From Euryarchaeota archaeon UBA558 (GTDB lineage: Archaea; Thermoplasmatota; Poseidoniia; Poseidoniales; Thalassarchaeaceae): a stretch of 64,000 bases of DNA. The position numbers and the translations under genes were made by a program. The notes beneath the pieces are model-generated. The model did not search any database and was not told the DNA's origin. It saw nothing but the letters and a program-made list of their open reading frames with translations. Every line of letters begins with the position of its first letter. Within the stretch, counting starts at the first letter, position 1. Below are positions 22,739 to 33,000 of the stretch, one piece after another. The DNA lies in contig DAZE01000017.1 in assembly GCA_002507175.1 (NCBI GenBank), forward strand, positions 102,732-166,731, read 5' to 3'.

Positions 22739-24610
22739 ATGTCCACAGATGGCCAGAGTGAAGGGCAGTCATCCGGAGATCCCAGAAAAGGGATTAGTAG
22801 GGACAGCTCAGACCTCATAGACGAAAGTCAAGTCGTGGGAAAGAAGATATGGCGGATTTTTCCCTATGTCTTGAGATACAAGAAACTGGCCTTCGGCGGG
22901 GTAGTCGCCAATGCCGGAGCTAGAGCATCAGATCTGCTTCCGTTCCTCACAATAGGATGGGCGGCCGATTTCTACGCAACTCAAACTTTCAATCCAGCGT
23001 GGTTAGAAAGCTACATCGGAAGCTCACCATACCTTGGTTTTGGAGTTATCATCTTCCTCTGCTTCCTCCTCCTCGCCATTTTTCAAGGCACCAGCAACTA
23101 CCTTTGGCAGGCCACTTCGTACAACGCGCAGCATGACATCAGGATGGACGCAGCCAGATCCCTCATCGACATGGAAGCCTCCTATTTTGAAGACAGACAG
23201 ACAGGCAATTTGATGTCAGTGCTCTCCGCTGATATTTCCCTTCTAGAAGACGTGATTTCGGATTCAAGCACAAGCATAGTCAGGATAATCATAACCTTCA
23301 CGATGGCTGCAATACTTCTTTCACTCATGTCTGTGAAGTTGACGCTTATGCTATTCAGTCCTCTAATCCTGATTATCCCGATGGTGGTGTGGTTCGCCAC
23401 CAGAGTTCAGAGAAGATACAGAAAACAACGTGAGAGTACCGGCAGCATCGTATCAATCCTCGAAAATGTCCTTGGAGGCATAACAGTCATGCAAGCATAC
23501 AATGCCCAGGATTTCGAAAAATTCCGGGTGGACAGCGAGTCTGAGAGGTATAGGGATCAAGCCATATCTGCGTCTTTGATCAGGAATCGCTTCATACCTG
23601 GGATCTACATTGTCGCCGGTTTGGCTTTTGGTCTCATTGTTACTGCTGGTGGATGGGTTCTGGAATCAGGTGAAATCTCAATCGGCGAATACGTGACATT
23701 CCTGTTGATAAGTACTCGAATGACGTTCCCCCTGTTTATCCTCGGAGCCCTCCTAAACCAGATACAAAGAGGTGAAGCCGCAGCTAAGAGAGTGTTCGCA
23801 ATCGTGGATCTCGAACCCTCGATCGTCGACAACGAGGATGCCGTGCCTCTTGATTCGGACATCGAGTCATTGGCATTCGAGGATGTGACCTTCCAATACC
23901 CATCGTCTGAGGGCAATGTTCTCAATGGGATCTCGTTTAAGGTCACACCTGGGGAATTCGTGGGGATAATGGGCCACACAGGGGCAGGAAAAAGCACAAT
24001 CCTGAAGTTAATCGAGCGTTTTTATGAACCTCAATCAGGAAGGATCCTGATCAACGGCATAGATATCAACAAGCTCAAGATCGATTCCATCAGGGGGCGC
24101 ATCGGGTTCGTATCTCAGGATCCATTCTTGTTTTTCGGAACAATAAGGGACAATATCGCATATGCGAGAGACGCCACTGAAGAGGAGATAGATGCCGCTC
24201 TGATCGAAGCCGGTGCTAAGGAATTTGTAATGAACCTATCAGAGGGAATAGACACCGAAGTGGGAGACAGGGGAGTAAAACTATCAGGTGGGCAGAAAGC
24301 AAGAATAAGCCTAGCTCGAGCCCTATTGACGAAACCTGATTTACTAGTGCTGGATGAAGCAAGTGCAGCCTTGGATGCAGAGACAGAACAGAGGATACAA
24401 TCTTCGTTATTCTCCTCGGTTGACTCAAAAAGAATGACTGTAGCGGTGGCCCACAGGCTCGCAACCATCAGGAACGCAGATGAGATTCTCGCAATGGTAG
24501 ACGGAGTTATCGTAGAGAGGGGCCTGCACGAAGAACTGATAGCGGCTGACAACGTCTATGCTTCTCAATGGAGAATTCAGACCGGCGAATTGGACTCCGA
24601 GGCAGCGTAG
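22739..24610 (+). CDS. ABC exporter half-transporter (fused membrane and ATPase domains)
   Basis: 623 residues. The N-terminal half has six expected membrane helices, for example LGFGVIIFLCFLLLAIFQG, IVRIIITFTMAAILLSLM, LMLFSPLILIIPMVVWF and FIPGIYIVAGLAFGLIVTAGGW. The C-terminal ATPase has Walker A MGHTGAGKSTI, Q-loop VSQDPFLFFG, signature KLSGGQKARISLARAL, Walker B LLVLDEASAALD and the switch AHRLATIRNAD. This is the MsbA/multidrug/lipid exporter type, acting as a homo- or heterodimer; the substrate is unknown. The ATG at 22739 follows tRNA-Gly by 48 bases; the frame reads back through the tRNA, so an upstream start is excluded. Confidence 0.92.
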   Translation: MSTDGQSEGQSSGDPRKGISRDSSDLIDESQVVGKKIWRIFPYVLRYKKLAFGGVVANAGARASDLLPFLTIGWAADFYATQTFNPAWLESYIGSSPYLGFGVIIFLCFLLLAIFQGTSNYLWQATSYNAQHDIRMDAARSLIDMEASYFEDRQTGNLMSVLSADISLLEDVISDSSTSIVRIIITFTMAAILLSLMSVKLTLMLFSPLILIIPMVVWFATRVQRRYRKQRESTGSIVSILENVLGGITVMQAYNAQDFEKFRVDSESERYRDQAISASLIRNRFIPGIYIVAGLAFGLIVTAGGWVLESGEISIGEYVTFLLISTRMTFPLFILGALLNQIQRGEAAAKRVFAIVDLEPSIVDNEDAVPLDSDIESLAFEDVTFQYPSSEGNVLNGISFKVTPGEFVGIMGHTGAGKSTILKLIERFYEPQSGRILINGIDINKLKIDSIRGRIGFVSQDPFLFFGTIRDNIAYARDATEEEIDAALIEAGAKEFVMNLSEGIDTEVGDRGVKLSGGQKARISLARALLTKPDLLVLDEASAALDAETEQRIQSSLFSSVDSKRMTVAVAHRLATIRNADEILAMVDGVIVERGLHEELIAADNVYASQWRIQTGELDSEAA

Positions 24611-24612
24611 AC

Positions 24613-25311
24613 ATGACAGAGATAGAGTGGGTAAGTATACCCCCTGGGGCCGTGGAGATGGGTTCTAACAACCGATCTGTGTTATTTGGCAATCTTGGTC
24701 CACGACATATGTTCAATATCAGCAGCCCGTTTGAAATCAGCAAATACCCAGTCGAGTCAGACCTTGCCCGAGAGGTTCTAGCACAGGATGAAGCACATGT
24801 CGCCTCAGAATCAGAATGGGAACGCGCAATGTCAATTGGAGCAATCACTGGTGAAATTGGTACAATAGAGGTACTAGCCGACTCTGCGACGAATTACTGG
24901 GGAAAACATTGTGATGGAAGGCCATTCATCCAAGAAAATCCGATAAGGACAAGAAGAGTACGGACGTGGAAGAAAGGGCGAACCCAGAAATCAACGAGGC
25001 CCATCGAGTCAATCCAAGATTTTCCAAGGAGACTTGTCAAGAGAACTTCGAATTACGATGATAACGCACTTTCACTTCCAGCTAGGGCAGACAATCGGAG
25101 GATTGTATTTGAAGAAATTGTAATCTGCACCTTGACTGGAATAATACCATCGTTTGTATGGGCTTTTTTCAATGCCTCACAGGGCTACATCGCAGAGGGT
25201 TGGCTCAATCTTATCCTTGGAGGTGTTTTCATGGGGCTGTGTACTGGGATATTTTGGCGTCCTCGCACACCAACCTATCTGGAGAATGACGGGATGTGGA
25301 AGCTGGAGTGA
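24613..25311 (+). CDS. Reduced formylglycine-generating-enzyme-like domain fused to membrane helices
   Basis: 232 residues, starting 2 bases after the ABC exporter stop. The N-terminus reads like a shrunken FGE/SUMF1 domain: EIEWVSIPPGAVEMGS, then PRHMFNISSPFEISKYPVESDLAREV, then AHVASESEWERAMSIG in place of the family's RLPTEAEWEYA block. Most of the middle of the fold and any clear active-site cysteine pair are missing, so sulfatase-activating chemistry is unlikely. The C-terminal part has two membrane segments (IVICTLTGIIPSFVWAFF and LNLILGGVFMGLCTGIFW). Tight spacing suggests it is made with the exporter and may serve it. Confidence 0.6.
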   Translation: MTEIEWVSIPPGAVEMGSNNRSVLFGNLGPRHMFNISSPFEISKYPVESDLAREVLAQDEAHVASESEWERAMSIGAITGEIGTIEVLADSATNYWGKHCDGRPFIQENPIRTRRVRTWKKGRTQKSTRPIESIQDFPRRLVKRTSNYDDNALSLPARADNRRIVFEEIVICTLTGIIPSFVWAFFNASQGYIAEGWLNLILGGVFMGLCTGIFWRPRTPTYLENDGMWKLE

Positions 25312-25316
25312 ACTTG

Positions 25317-26069
25317 CTAATCGTTTGTGACCCGAGGTGCTAGCAGGAAGGTCCATTTTGCGCCACCCCCATTGCTTACCCAGTCGACTTTCAGCGGATA
25401 AGAAGCTTTGAATTGGATATCCAAGGTCTCTGTCGCACCGGGGTTTATTTTTCTCGCAAGTTCATTGGGGAACCTGATTGAGTATGTTGAGGTCGAGGGC
25501 TGCTTCACTGAAAGTTCACCAAGTTCGCCGGCTTCAAATTTAGTCTCGACAGACTCTCCTGTTGGTTCACCGGATCGAACAGCAAAGTGACTGGCATCTA
25601 CGGACAGGTCCACCAAATCGCCTCCTAGTTTGGCCGCCTTGAAAGATCTGGCGAATTTCTCAGTGGAGATGACTACCTTCATACCCTCAAAGTCCAAGCT
25701 TGGCAACTTGACCTCCTCGATCATTGACACATCCAGCCCCCTTATCGTACGTCGAACCTCACTGACATGAACAACCATGGAGCTCGTAGCTTGATCGTAA
25801 TCAAGTTCGATCAGGTCATTAGGACCAGCAAGTGCGAGAACCTCTCCCAGTTTCCTGAGATCTATCCCTATTTCCATTGGTTCCACTTCGTAAGTCTCGA
25901 AACATTCGTCTGCTACCATCATTTCCAACATTGCAACGTGACTCACATCAACTGATGAGCAAGCGAGACCCTTTTCACCCCAACGAAACTTTGCCTCCTC
26001 ATTGTCCAATATGGAGAGTAGGTCCACGATTTCCCTCATTACTTGTTGCTTTGCAGTCACCCTTAGCAT
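25317..26069 (-). CDS. pcn: PCNA sliding clamp
   Basis: 250 residues, normal for archaeal PCNA. The clamp encircles DNA and tethers polymerase, ligase and nucleases. Seen: the GLACSSVDVSHVAMLEMMVADECFETYEVE strand-helix region, IGIDLRKLGEVLALA, the interdomain segment MIEEVKLPSLDF, and the C-terminal VDWVSNGGGAKWTFLLAPRV. The ATG at 26069 gives the typical N-terminus; the frame extends to 26093. transcription factor S lies just upstream on the same strand, a common archaeal replication/transcription pairing. Confidence 0.95.
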   Translation of the reverse strand: MLRVTAKQQVMREIVDLLSILDNEEAKFRWGEKGLACSSVDVSHVAMLEMMVADECFETYEVEPMEIGIDLRKLGEVLALAGPNDLIELDYDQATSSMVVHVSEVRRTIRGLDVSMIEEVKLPSLDFEGMKVVISTEKFARSFKAAKLGGDLVDLSVDASHFAVRSGEPTGESVETKFEAGELGELSVKQPSTSTYSIRFPNELARKINPGATETLDIQFKASYPLKVDWVSNGGGAKWTFLLAPRVTND

Positions 26070-26131
26070 GGTACCATTCTCACCTAGTTTCAACCCCGGA
26101 GGTTATTCATCATTCGGTGAGATCAGGCCAA

Positions 26132-26509
26132 CTATTGGTATTCCCTAAAGCGGTGGCCACAGGCTTCACAGGTGCATATTTTCGTTTCAGGCTCATCGCT
26201 TGACCTCGTTTGTTGCAACTCAACGAAAATCCTGTCCCCGTCGCACTTTGGACACCTGTAATCCCCGACTCTGAGGGTGCCTCTCGCTATATCTGGTGCT
26301 TGTACCTCTGTGAGATGCTTCAGATCGGTAGACTTCGTCGAGGACTTTGTGTTGACGATATCGATCTCTTGGCCATCTGATCCAATGACGGTTGCGCTGG
26401 CACCGTCTTTGCCACCTACTGGGCCCTCATATCCACACTTGTAATTTGTACATCTGATATTCCCGCTTGGATCTACGAAGCCTAATGTACCGCATTCTGG
26501 ACAGAACAT
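26132..26509 (-). CDS. tfs: Transcription factor S (TFIIS-like cleavage factor)
   Basis: 125 residues. TFS stimulates RNA polymerase to cut backtracked transcripts. Seen: N-terminal zinc ribbon FCPECG...CTNYKCGYEG, a variable linker, and the C-terminal zinc ribbon YRCPKCDGDRIF...CTCEACGHRFREY with the hairpin QTRSSDEPET, whose Asp-Glu pair is the catalytic DE of active TFS. The ATG at 26509 is chosen; a GTG immediately before it is also in frame. It sits directly upstream of pcn on the same strand. Confidence 0.95.
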   Translation of the reverse strand: MFCPECGTLGFVDPSGNIRCTNYKCGYEGPVGGKDGASATVIGSDGQEIDIVNTKSSTKSTDLKHLTEVQAPDIARGTLRVGDYRCPKCDGDRIFVELQQTRSSDEPETKICTCEACGHRFREYQ

Positions 26510-26652
26510 CACGTCACCTTAACGGTCTTCCTCATTGACATGAGGTTTTCAATCCTCCCATCCTAAGTTAAATCGCCATATGTGTTTTCCCACGGTATTT
26601 CTTGGATGGATTTACCCATACCGTTGAAGACAAGCCGCATACTGGCTACCAC

Positions 26653-27657
26653 ATGCGCGTCATCTATGACTGGAGGCTGTCCAGAGTTATCGACGCCGAT
26701 GCGAACATTGTCGACGAGCTCATATGGACATCACCAAGATCAAGCAAGTCGGTAGCCAGCAGATTGGAGGACTTACAGAAAGGTCGTCTGAGTCCAGAGG
26801 CCAGAATCCTGTGTTCGAGGTTCCCTGATGCCATTCCGGATGCAGTCGGACATCTTACCCATGCTGAATGGCCTGATATAGCCGCGGAGGAACAACAACT
26901 CCTAGAATCAGCGGCTAATATACTGGCAAAGAGGGGCGTAGCGGAGGCTGCAGGAAGTATTGACCGAAGATTGGACATGTTAGTCTCCTCACAATCTGAA
27001 TTACGGTCGGCATGGACCACAGTAGAGGCTAGGTGCATCGAATGGGTGGGACTGCTCCTACCCTCCTTGGATTTAGACAATAATAGAGACAGAATCCCCC
27101 GGGCCGTTTCAGATTCAACGGATCTGAGAGACGCTTCAGATCGATTGGGCACAAACCCTCCTCTCCACTCACCTTCAGATGTCGAATGGAAGGCCATCCA
27201 AAACATCGGACAGAGATGTCTAGATATAGCGAACAGCCTGACTTTCAGCGAGGAAGCGATCCGCACCATAGCCAGTGAATATTTGCCGAGCCTTTCCAAG
27301 CTCGTGGGCCCGCTAGGGGCTGCAAAGTTATGCGTCCTTGCAGGTGGAAGAGAGAGGCTTGCGAGAATGCCATCAGGGTCGATACAGGTTCTTGGTGCAC
27401 ATGCAGCCATGGCCGCCCACCGTCGGGGGGCACCGCCCCCAAAACACGGGTCTGTTATCTTCTCAATGCCACAGGTCAGCAGATCTCCTCGATGGGTGAG
27501 AGGGAAAATAGCGAGATTTCTGGCAGGGAAGGCAAGTATAGCATCTAGATTGGATCATTTTGATGGAGATCCATGGACAGAATCAGAAATTGCAGAGATA
27601 CACCGGTTCTCAGAGGGAATAAAACAGAAATTCCCATCCCCCCCTAAGAGGAAATAG
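26653..27657 (+). CDS. nop5: Nop5 (Nop56/58 homologue), C/D box RNP core protein
   Basis: 334 residues. Nop5 bridges L7Ae-bound C/D guide RNA and fibrillarin for 2'-O-methylation. Seen: a divergent N-terminal fibrillarin-binding region, a coiled-coil helical middle, and the conserved Nop domain from IASEYLPSLSKLVGPLGAAKLCVLAGGRERLARMPSGSIQVLGA to RRGAPPPKHGSVIFSMPQVSRSPRWVRGKIARFLAGKASIASRLDHF. The basic tail ends KFPSPPKRK. The fibrillarin gene starts 1 base after its stop. The ATG at 26653 fits the family; the frame extends to 26602. Confidence 0.93.
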   Translation: MRVIYDWRLSRVIDADANIVDELIWTSPRSSKSVASRLEDLQKGRLSPEARILCSRFPDAIPDAVGHLTHAEWPDIAAEEQQLLESAANILAKRGVAEAAGSIDRRLDMLVSSQSELRSAWTTVEARCIEWVGLLLPSLDLDNNRDRIPRAVSDSTDLRDASDRLGTNPPLHSPSDVEWKAIQNIGQRCLDIANSLTFSEEAIRTIASEYLPSLSKLVGPLGAAKLCVLAGGRERLARMPSGSIQVLGAHAAMAAHRRGAPPPKHGSVIFSMPQVSRSPRWVRGKIARFLAGKASIASRLDHFDGDPWTESEIAEIHRFSEGIKQKFPSPPKRK

Positions 27658-27658
27658 G

Positions 27659-28369
27659 GTGACAGAAATGCCCCGTCATGTTTCACTGGGTTGGGGAGTG
27701 AGAAAAGAGAAAGGTGGTCTGTGGACCAGAAATGCCGTTCGAGGGAAATCAGTAAGGGGTGAGCGTAGAAAGAGGGACGGCAGAATTGAGTGGAGGAAAT
27801 GGGATGGCCGCCGATCGAAAGTCGCGGCCATGCTCATGAGGTCCAAGGTGGATCCCTCGACCCTCATTCCAAATCCAGGATCCTTGGTTGTGTATTTGGG
27901 TGCTTCCAGTGGATCCACTGTGAGTCATTTGCATGATCACGTATGTGGTGCAGGTAATCATCATGGAGGCAAAATTTTTGCAGTGGATATCTCCTCTAGA
28001 ATGATGCGTGATCTATTGACTTTATGCAATGCAAGACCAGGCATTGTTCCGATACTGGGGGACGCCAGATATCCCCTAAATCTAGCACCCTATCTCCCTA
28101 GGATGGCGGATTGGTTATTTCAAGATCTTAGCATGCCTGATCAGGCGAAATCTTTCATCAACTCGACATCCTATCTATTGGGAAAAGGGGGCCTTGGAAT
28201 CATCTCAATCAAAGCCGCCAGTGAGAGGTGGTCAACTGGGGGAGACGAGCAACATTTCGATGAGTCTGAATCTATCATTAATTCAGCAGGCCATCTAGAA
28301 ATAATCGAAAGGATCGATCTAAGGGGGTTGGAAGAACAGCACATCGTAATTGTCGCTCGAAAAGTATGA
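27659..28369 (+). CDS. flpA: Fibrillarin-like rRNA/tRNA 2'-O-methyltransferase
   Basis: 236 residues. This is the SAM-dependent methyltransferase of archaeal C/D box RNPs. Seen: an Arg-rich N-terminus, EWRKWDGRRSKVAAMLM, the SAM-binding VVYLGASSGSTVSHLHDHV, FAVDISSRMMRDLL, PILGDARYP, DWLFQDLSMPDQA and GLGIISIKAAS. Either the GTG at 27659 or an ATG at 27668 could be the start; the GTG lies almost on the nop5 stop. The pairing with nop5 is the normal archaeal arrangement. Confidence 0.94.
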   Translation: MTEMPRHVSLGWGVRKEKGGLWTRNAVRGKSVRGERRKRDGRIEWRKWDGRRSKVAAMLMRSKVDPSTLIPNPGSLVVYLGASSGSTVSHLHDHVCGAGNHHGGKIFAVDISSRMMRDLLTLCNARPGIVPILGDARYPLNLAPYLPRMADWLFQDLSMPDQAKSFINSTSYLLGKGGLGIISIKAASERWSTGGDEQHFDESESIINSAGHLEIIERIDLRGLEEQHIVIVARKV

Positions 28370-28406
28370 CCCACAGGCTCTTCAAACTGGTTGACAGCCA
28401 CAGTCC

Positions 28407-29300
28407 ATGCCCGAGCTACCCGAGGTGGAGACAGTCCGACGTGGTCTGGAAGAATCTCTGCTCGGGCAAAGAATCTCGAGATTAATCACAAAAAGAAAGG
28501 ACCTGAGGTTCCCCATTCCAACTGACATACAGTCCAAGACAGAAAAAAAGGCTATAATTTCCATCAGCAGAAAGGCCAAATTCCTGCTGATTGAACTCGA
28601 AGATGGCACCATTATTCTGAGTCATCTTGGCATGTCTGGCAGGTGGACGATAATTTCTGAGGACTTGAAATCTACTCCTGGAAGATTCGCACACGGAGGG
28701 ATGATAGGGACTGGCGAGGGCCCTCACGACTGGGTCATATTAGAATTTGAAAATGGCACCGAGGCAGTCTACTCAGATCCCCGCAGATTCGGTTTCATTG
28801 ATGTCATAGACCCAGGCAATGAGAGGTTTCATCCCATGCTGGAAAAGCTCGGACCTGATCCCCTGCCGAGTACGCTAACCCCAGACATACTCAACAAATC
28901 TCTCGTTGGAAGGAAGGCGCCATTGAAGGCATCACTCCTGAATCAGGGCATCATCGCGGGACTCGGGAACATATACGTGTGTGAAGCTTTGAGCAGGGCT
29001 AGACTTTCTCCGCGCAGACGCTCAGGAACCATCGCCTCCGAACGAGGCCCAACCAACAGGCTAAACAGGCTAGTGAGCTCTATCCACGATGTCATCTCTG
29101 AGGCAATCGATGCCGGAGGCTCCACTCTGAATGATTACAGGGGCGTCCACGGGGAAGAAGCTCTGGGCTACTTCCCCTTGTCATTCCAAGTGTACGGAAG
29201 AGAGGGAGAGCCATGCCTGAATGAGGGTTGCAGCGGGACTGTCCAAAGATACGTTCAGTCAGGCAGGTCTACATATTCATGTCCGGCTTGTCAACGTTGA
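28407..29300 (+). CDS. mutM: Formamidopyrimidine-DNA glycosylase (Fpg/MutM)
   Basis: 297 residues. Removes oxidised purines such as 8-oxoguanine and cuts the abasic site. Seen: MPELPEVETVRRGLE (Pro2 nucleophile and Glu3 after Met removal), SRKAKFLLIEL with the conserved lysine, LSHLGMSGRW, DPRRFGFI, LLNQGIIAGLGNIYVCEALSRARLSP, and the C-terminal zinc finger (C-x4-C ... C-x2-C ending SCPACQR). The fold is complete. Fpg is mainly bacterial and rare in archaea, so transfer in the ancestry is likely. It follows flpA on the same strand with a 37-base gap; its stop abuts the SDR gene on the other strand. Confidence 0.95.
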   Translation: MPELPEVETVRRGLEESLLGQRISRLITKRKDLRFPIPTDIQSKTEKKAIISISRKAKFLLIELEDGTIILSHLGMSGRWTIISEDLKSTPGRFAHGGMIGTGEGPHDWVILEFENGTEAVYSDPRRFGFIDVIDPGNERFHPMLEKLGPDPLPSTLTPDILNKSLVGRKAPLKASLLNQGIIAGLGNIYVCEALSRARLSPRRRSGTIASERGPTNRLNRLVSSIHDVISEAIDAGGSTLNDYRGVHGEEALGYFPLSFQVYGREGEPCLNEGCSGTVQRYVQSGRSTYSCPACQR

Positions 29301-30056
29301 CTATCTCATCATTAGGCTGGCTTTGACTATGATAAGCTGGATGCGAATAGGTAAGATGCGTGCAAACATGGGGATGAACCAGTTTATGATACCCGGAATC
29401 ACCTCTCTTCGACCCTTCATCATAGCTCGAACAGCCTTCTTGGCGACACTTCTCGCGGGAAGTGAACTCCAAATTTCGACCCCGGTCAACTTCATTCCAG
29501 AAGTTGATTGAAATCCAGTTTCAACGTATCCTGGACACAATGCAGTGACTGTGACTCCACTCCCCTTCAATTCTGCACTCATGGCACGAGATAGTGAGAG
29601 AACATACGCTTTGCTGGCACAATAAACAGCCAACCCTGGCCCAGGTTGGAATGCTGCGATAGAGGCCACGTTCAGAATCTTGCCCTTCCCCTTCATTCGC
29701 ATGTTGGTTGAATGATGGTGCCCTAGCTTGGTCAAGGCTCGTATGTTCACATCGACGATCCCTAGCAGTTTATCGGGATCTTGATCAGCAATCCTACCAT
29801 ACAATCCGTATCCTGCATTGTTGACCAGTATATCCAAATCACCTGCCTCTTCTATCAAAAAATCAACTCCTGATTCAGTGGACAGGTCGGCTATGACTAC
29901 CTTGACATCAACTACCCCAATCAACTCTTTTTCTAAGTCTCTCAGAGGCTCCTCTCGCCTCCCTGTGATTATCAGACTATCCACCATGGGTGCCAATGTG
30001 CGTGCTATCTCTAGTCCGATCCCGCTAGATGCTCCAGTGACGAGTGCGGAAGACAT
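29301..30056 (-). CDS. Short-chain dehydrogenase/reductase
   Basis: 251 residues, a classical SDR. Seen: ALVTGASSGIGLEIA (cofactor loop), IITGRREEPL with an Arg consistent with NADP(H), IADLST, LVNNAGYGLYG, LNVASIAAF (catalytic Ser) and YCASKAYVLSLSRA (catalytic Tyr and Lys), then LCPGYVETGF. The C-terminus is hydrophobic (IINWFIPMFARILPIRIQLIIVKASLMM), suggesting membrane association or a lipid substrate. The substrate is unknown. Downstream of icmF on the same strand, 24 bases apart. Confidence 0.9.
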   Translation of the reverse strand: MSSALVTGASSGIGLEIARTLAPMVDSLIITGRREEPLRDLEKELIGVVDVKVVIADLSTESGVDFLIEEAGDLDILVNNAGYGLYGRIADQDPDKLLGIVDVNIRALTKLGHHHSTNMRMKGKGKILNVASIAAFQPGPGLAVYCASKAYVLSLSRAMSAELKGSGVTVTALCPGYVETGFQSTSGMKLTGVEIWSSLPARSVAKKAVRAMMKGRREVIPGIINWFIPMFARILPIRIQLIIVKASLMMR

Positions 30057-30080
30057 GGGATATCAACAAAATCTAGGGCC

Positions 30081-33000
30081 CTACATATTTCTTCTGAACT
30101 GGCCACCGGTCTCGAACAGAGCCTCTGTGACTTGGCCAACAGTACAATAATCAACGATATCCATCATCACTTCGAAGAGGTTCCCTCCTTCTCTTGCTGT
30201 GTTCTTCAGGCGCTCGATCCCCATCTCGGCTTCGTTGGCATATCGTGTCCTGAATTCCTCGTTTCTAAGAATTACCATTTCCTTCTCATCGCTATCGGAT
30301 CGTGTGACATCAAGGTTGAAAGAATCAGCCTCATCGGCTGAAAGGCTCTTGGAATCAGGGTCTTGGAATGTGTTGACCCCAACGATTGGGATGTCGCCTG
30401 TATGCTTTCTGTGTTCGTATACCATCGACTCATCTTGAATTCGATTCCTCTGATAATTAACCTCCAGAGACCCCAAGACTCCTCCCCTCCGATTCATTTC
30501 TTCAAAAATTTTCAGTATCCGGGCCTCGACATTCTCAGTTAGCCATGTGGTTATGTGTGACCCTTGTAGCGGGTTCTCATTTTGCAGCAACCCATACTCC
30601 TTTGATAGGATGAGTTGGATTGCAACTGCATCTCTGACAGTCTCCTCCGTGGGCGTCCCGAATGCCTCATCCCGGCTATTGGTATGGAGGGAGTTTGCGT
30701 TATCGGCCAATGCGTATAGAGCTTGAAGGGTAGTTCGGTAGTCGTTCCATGTGTACTCTTGAGCGTGCAGTGACCTTCCTGAGGACTGGATGTGATACTT
30801 GAGTTTCTGACCTCTCTCACCTACGTTATACAACTCGCGCATTGCTATCGACCAAATACGTCTCGCGACCCTACCAATTACGACATATTCTGGGTCCATG
30901 CCATTTGAGAAGAACCAGGAGAAATTTCGTAGGAACTGATCAGGGTCGAGACCTCTTGCCTTGAATAATTCAACGTATGTGAGGCCATTAGCCAACGTGA
31001 GGGCGGCCTGTGTAATTGGATTGGCTCCGGCCTCTGCAATGTGATAACCAGATATGCTAACGAAGTAATGATTCCTTATGCTATTATTCACATAGAATTC
31101 AGCAACATCACCCATCATTCGAAGAGATGTGTCTAGGTTGAATACGAGGGTGTTCTGGCCCATCGCCTCTTTGAGTTGGTCTGCCTGAACGGTACCTCTC
31201 ACGTTCGAGAGGGTGAAAGCCTTGATTTCCTTAACCTCGGTTGCATTCGGCTCTCTTCCGTTTTCCTCTGCAAAAATCTTGATTTGTTGCCGTTGAGCGA
31301 CACGGAAGAAGGCTGCCAAGTGCCACCAATAGTTCCCATTTATCGTCATCGAGACACTAGTCTCAGGAGCACAGAGATTGAATCCATCGAACAATCTTTC
31401 CATCTCGTCAATGGTGCTTATTGAGACCCCGGATTCACAGACTTTCCCGAATATGTCTAGTTGCGTGGCGGGGTCATGGCCATACAGGCTGGGTGAGTCG
31501 AAGGCAACAGAGAGCCTATTGAAGGGTTGGTCTTTGGCCAAGAAATGGTATCTCTCATTGGTCCTTTCCGCAGAACCCTCGCCAGCAAACATCCGAACTG
31601 GAAGCTCGTCCTCGCGTTTGAAAGGAAAAACACCCGCGGTGTATGGAAAGGCACCGGGCAGGTTTTCCGACCGTATCCACCTGACGCGATCCCCCCAATC
31701 CGACGCTGTAGGAAGTGCAACTCTTGGGAGGTCCAATCCCGATAGCGTCTTCTTGGTGGTGTTGACCTCTATCTTGTTCCCTCTAACGAGGTAATCCGTC
31801 TTTCCAGAAGAGTAATCCTTGGAGATTTGGTCCAACAGGCTAAGACTATCGATGACTTCTTGGCCCAATTCTGCCCTTAGTCTGTCAGCCTCCTCTTGCA
31901 GATCCAAAGACGCCTCCGTTTTACCAGAATTCTTCATCCTTGAAGCGGAGTTCTCTAGGTCTTGAATTGAGCTTGCAAGATTCGCCTGAGCCTCAGTTTT
32001 TTTGTGATAATCTCTGATGCATTTTGATACCTCGGATAAATAACCGTGGCGAGATGGAGGTAATGGCTGGGACCGCTCAGGTAGCCCATCATCAGACATT
32101 CGAGCTTTTGACGCGATGAATTGCGTTGAGAATCTCTCGTTGATCAGGCTAGAAACCATTTCCCAGAGCCTGTCCACCCCTGCATCCGCAAATCGACTAG
32201 CCACTGTTGGGATCACGGGTAGATCCGAATCATCATGATCCCACAATTCTCGATTTCTTCGGACTTGTTTTCTTATTTCTAACAAGGCGTCTTCTGCCCC
32301 TGGCCGGTCAAACTTGTTCAGCACAACGACGTCAGCGAAATCCAGTGCTGCTAGCTTCTCCAGCTGGCTTGGGGCCCCGTACTCTCTAGTGGTCACATAC
32401 AGTGAGATGTCCGATATGTCTGTGATGGCATCGTCACCCTGTCCGATGCCACTAGTCTCGACGATTAGTAGGTCAAAGCCAACTGATCTGCAGACATCGA
32501 TGGACCTACCTATTGCGTTCGATAGCTCCCTGCCGCTATCCCTGCTTGCAAACGACCTCATGAAAGTCCCATCCTTTCTCAGTGAGTTCATCCGTATTCT
32601 ATCACCAAGTAGAGCTCCACCTGTCCTTTTCCTCGTGGGGTCTGTCGCTAAGAGCGCTATTTTGGTGTCGGGGTTGTCCCTCATTATTCTGAGTACCAAC
32701 TCATCCGTGAGGCTCGATTTGCCAGCCCCCCCGGTTCCGGTGAGTCCGATAACAGGGCAGATACCTTCCTCCTCAGCAGTGGCACCATGGAGGTTCGATC
32801 CATGGTTTTCGGCATAAGTCAGCAGTCTGGATACCCCTCCTTGGTCATCGCAGGTAATATGTTCTAGGTTTCTGAACCTCGATTCTGAGTTTAGATCAAG
32901 ATCAGAGACGAGGTCGATCGCGTCTTGGACCATGCCGGTCAGACCCAACTCCCTGCCGTCGTCCGGTGAGTAAATTCTCGCGATCCCTGAGTCTCGAAGA

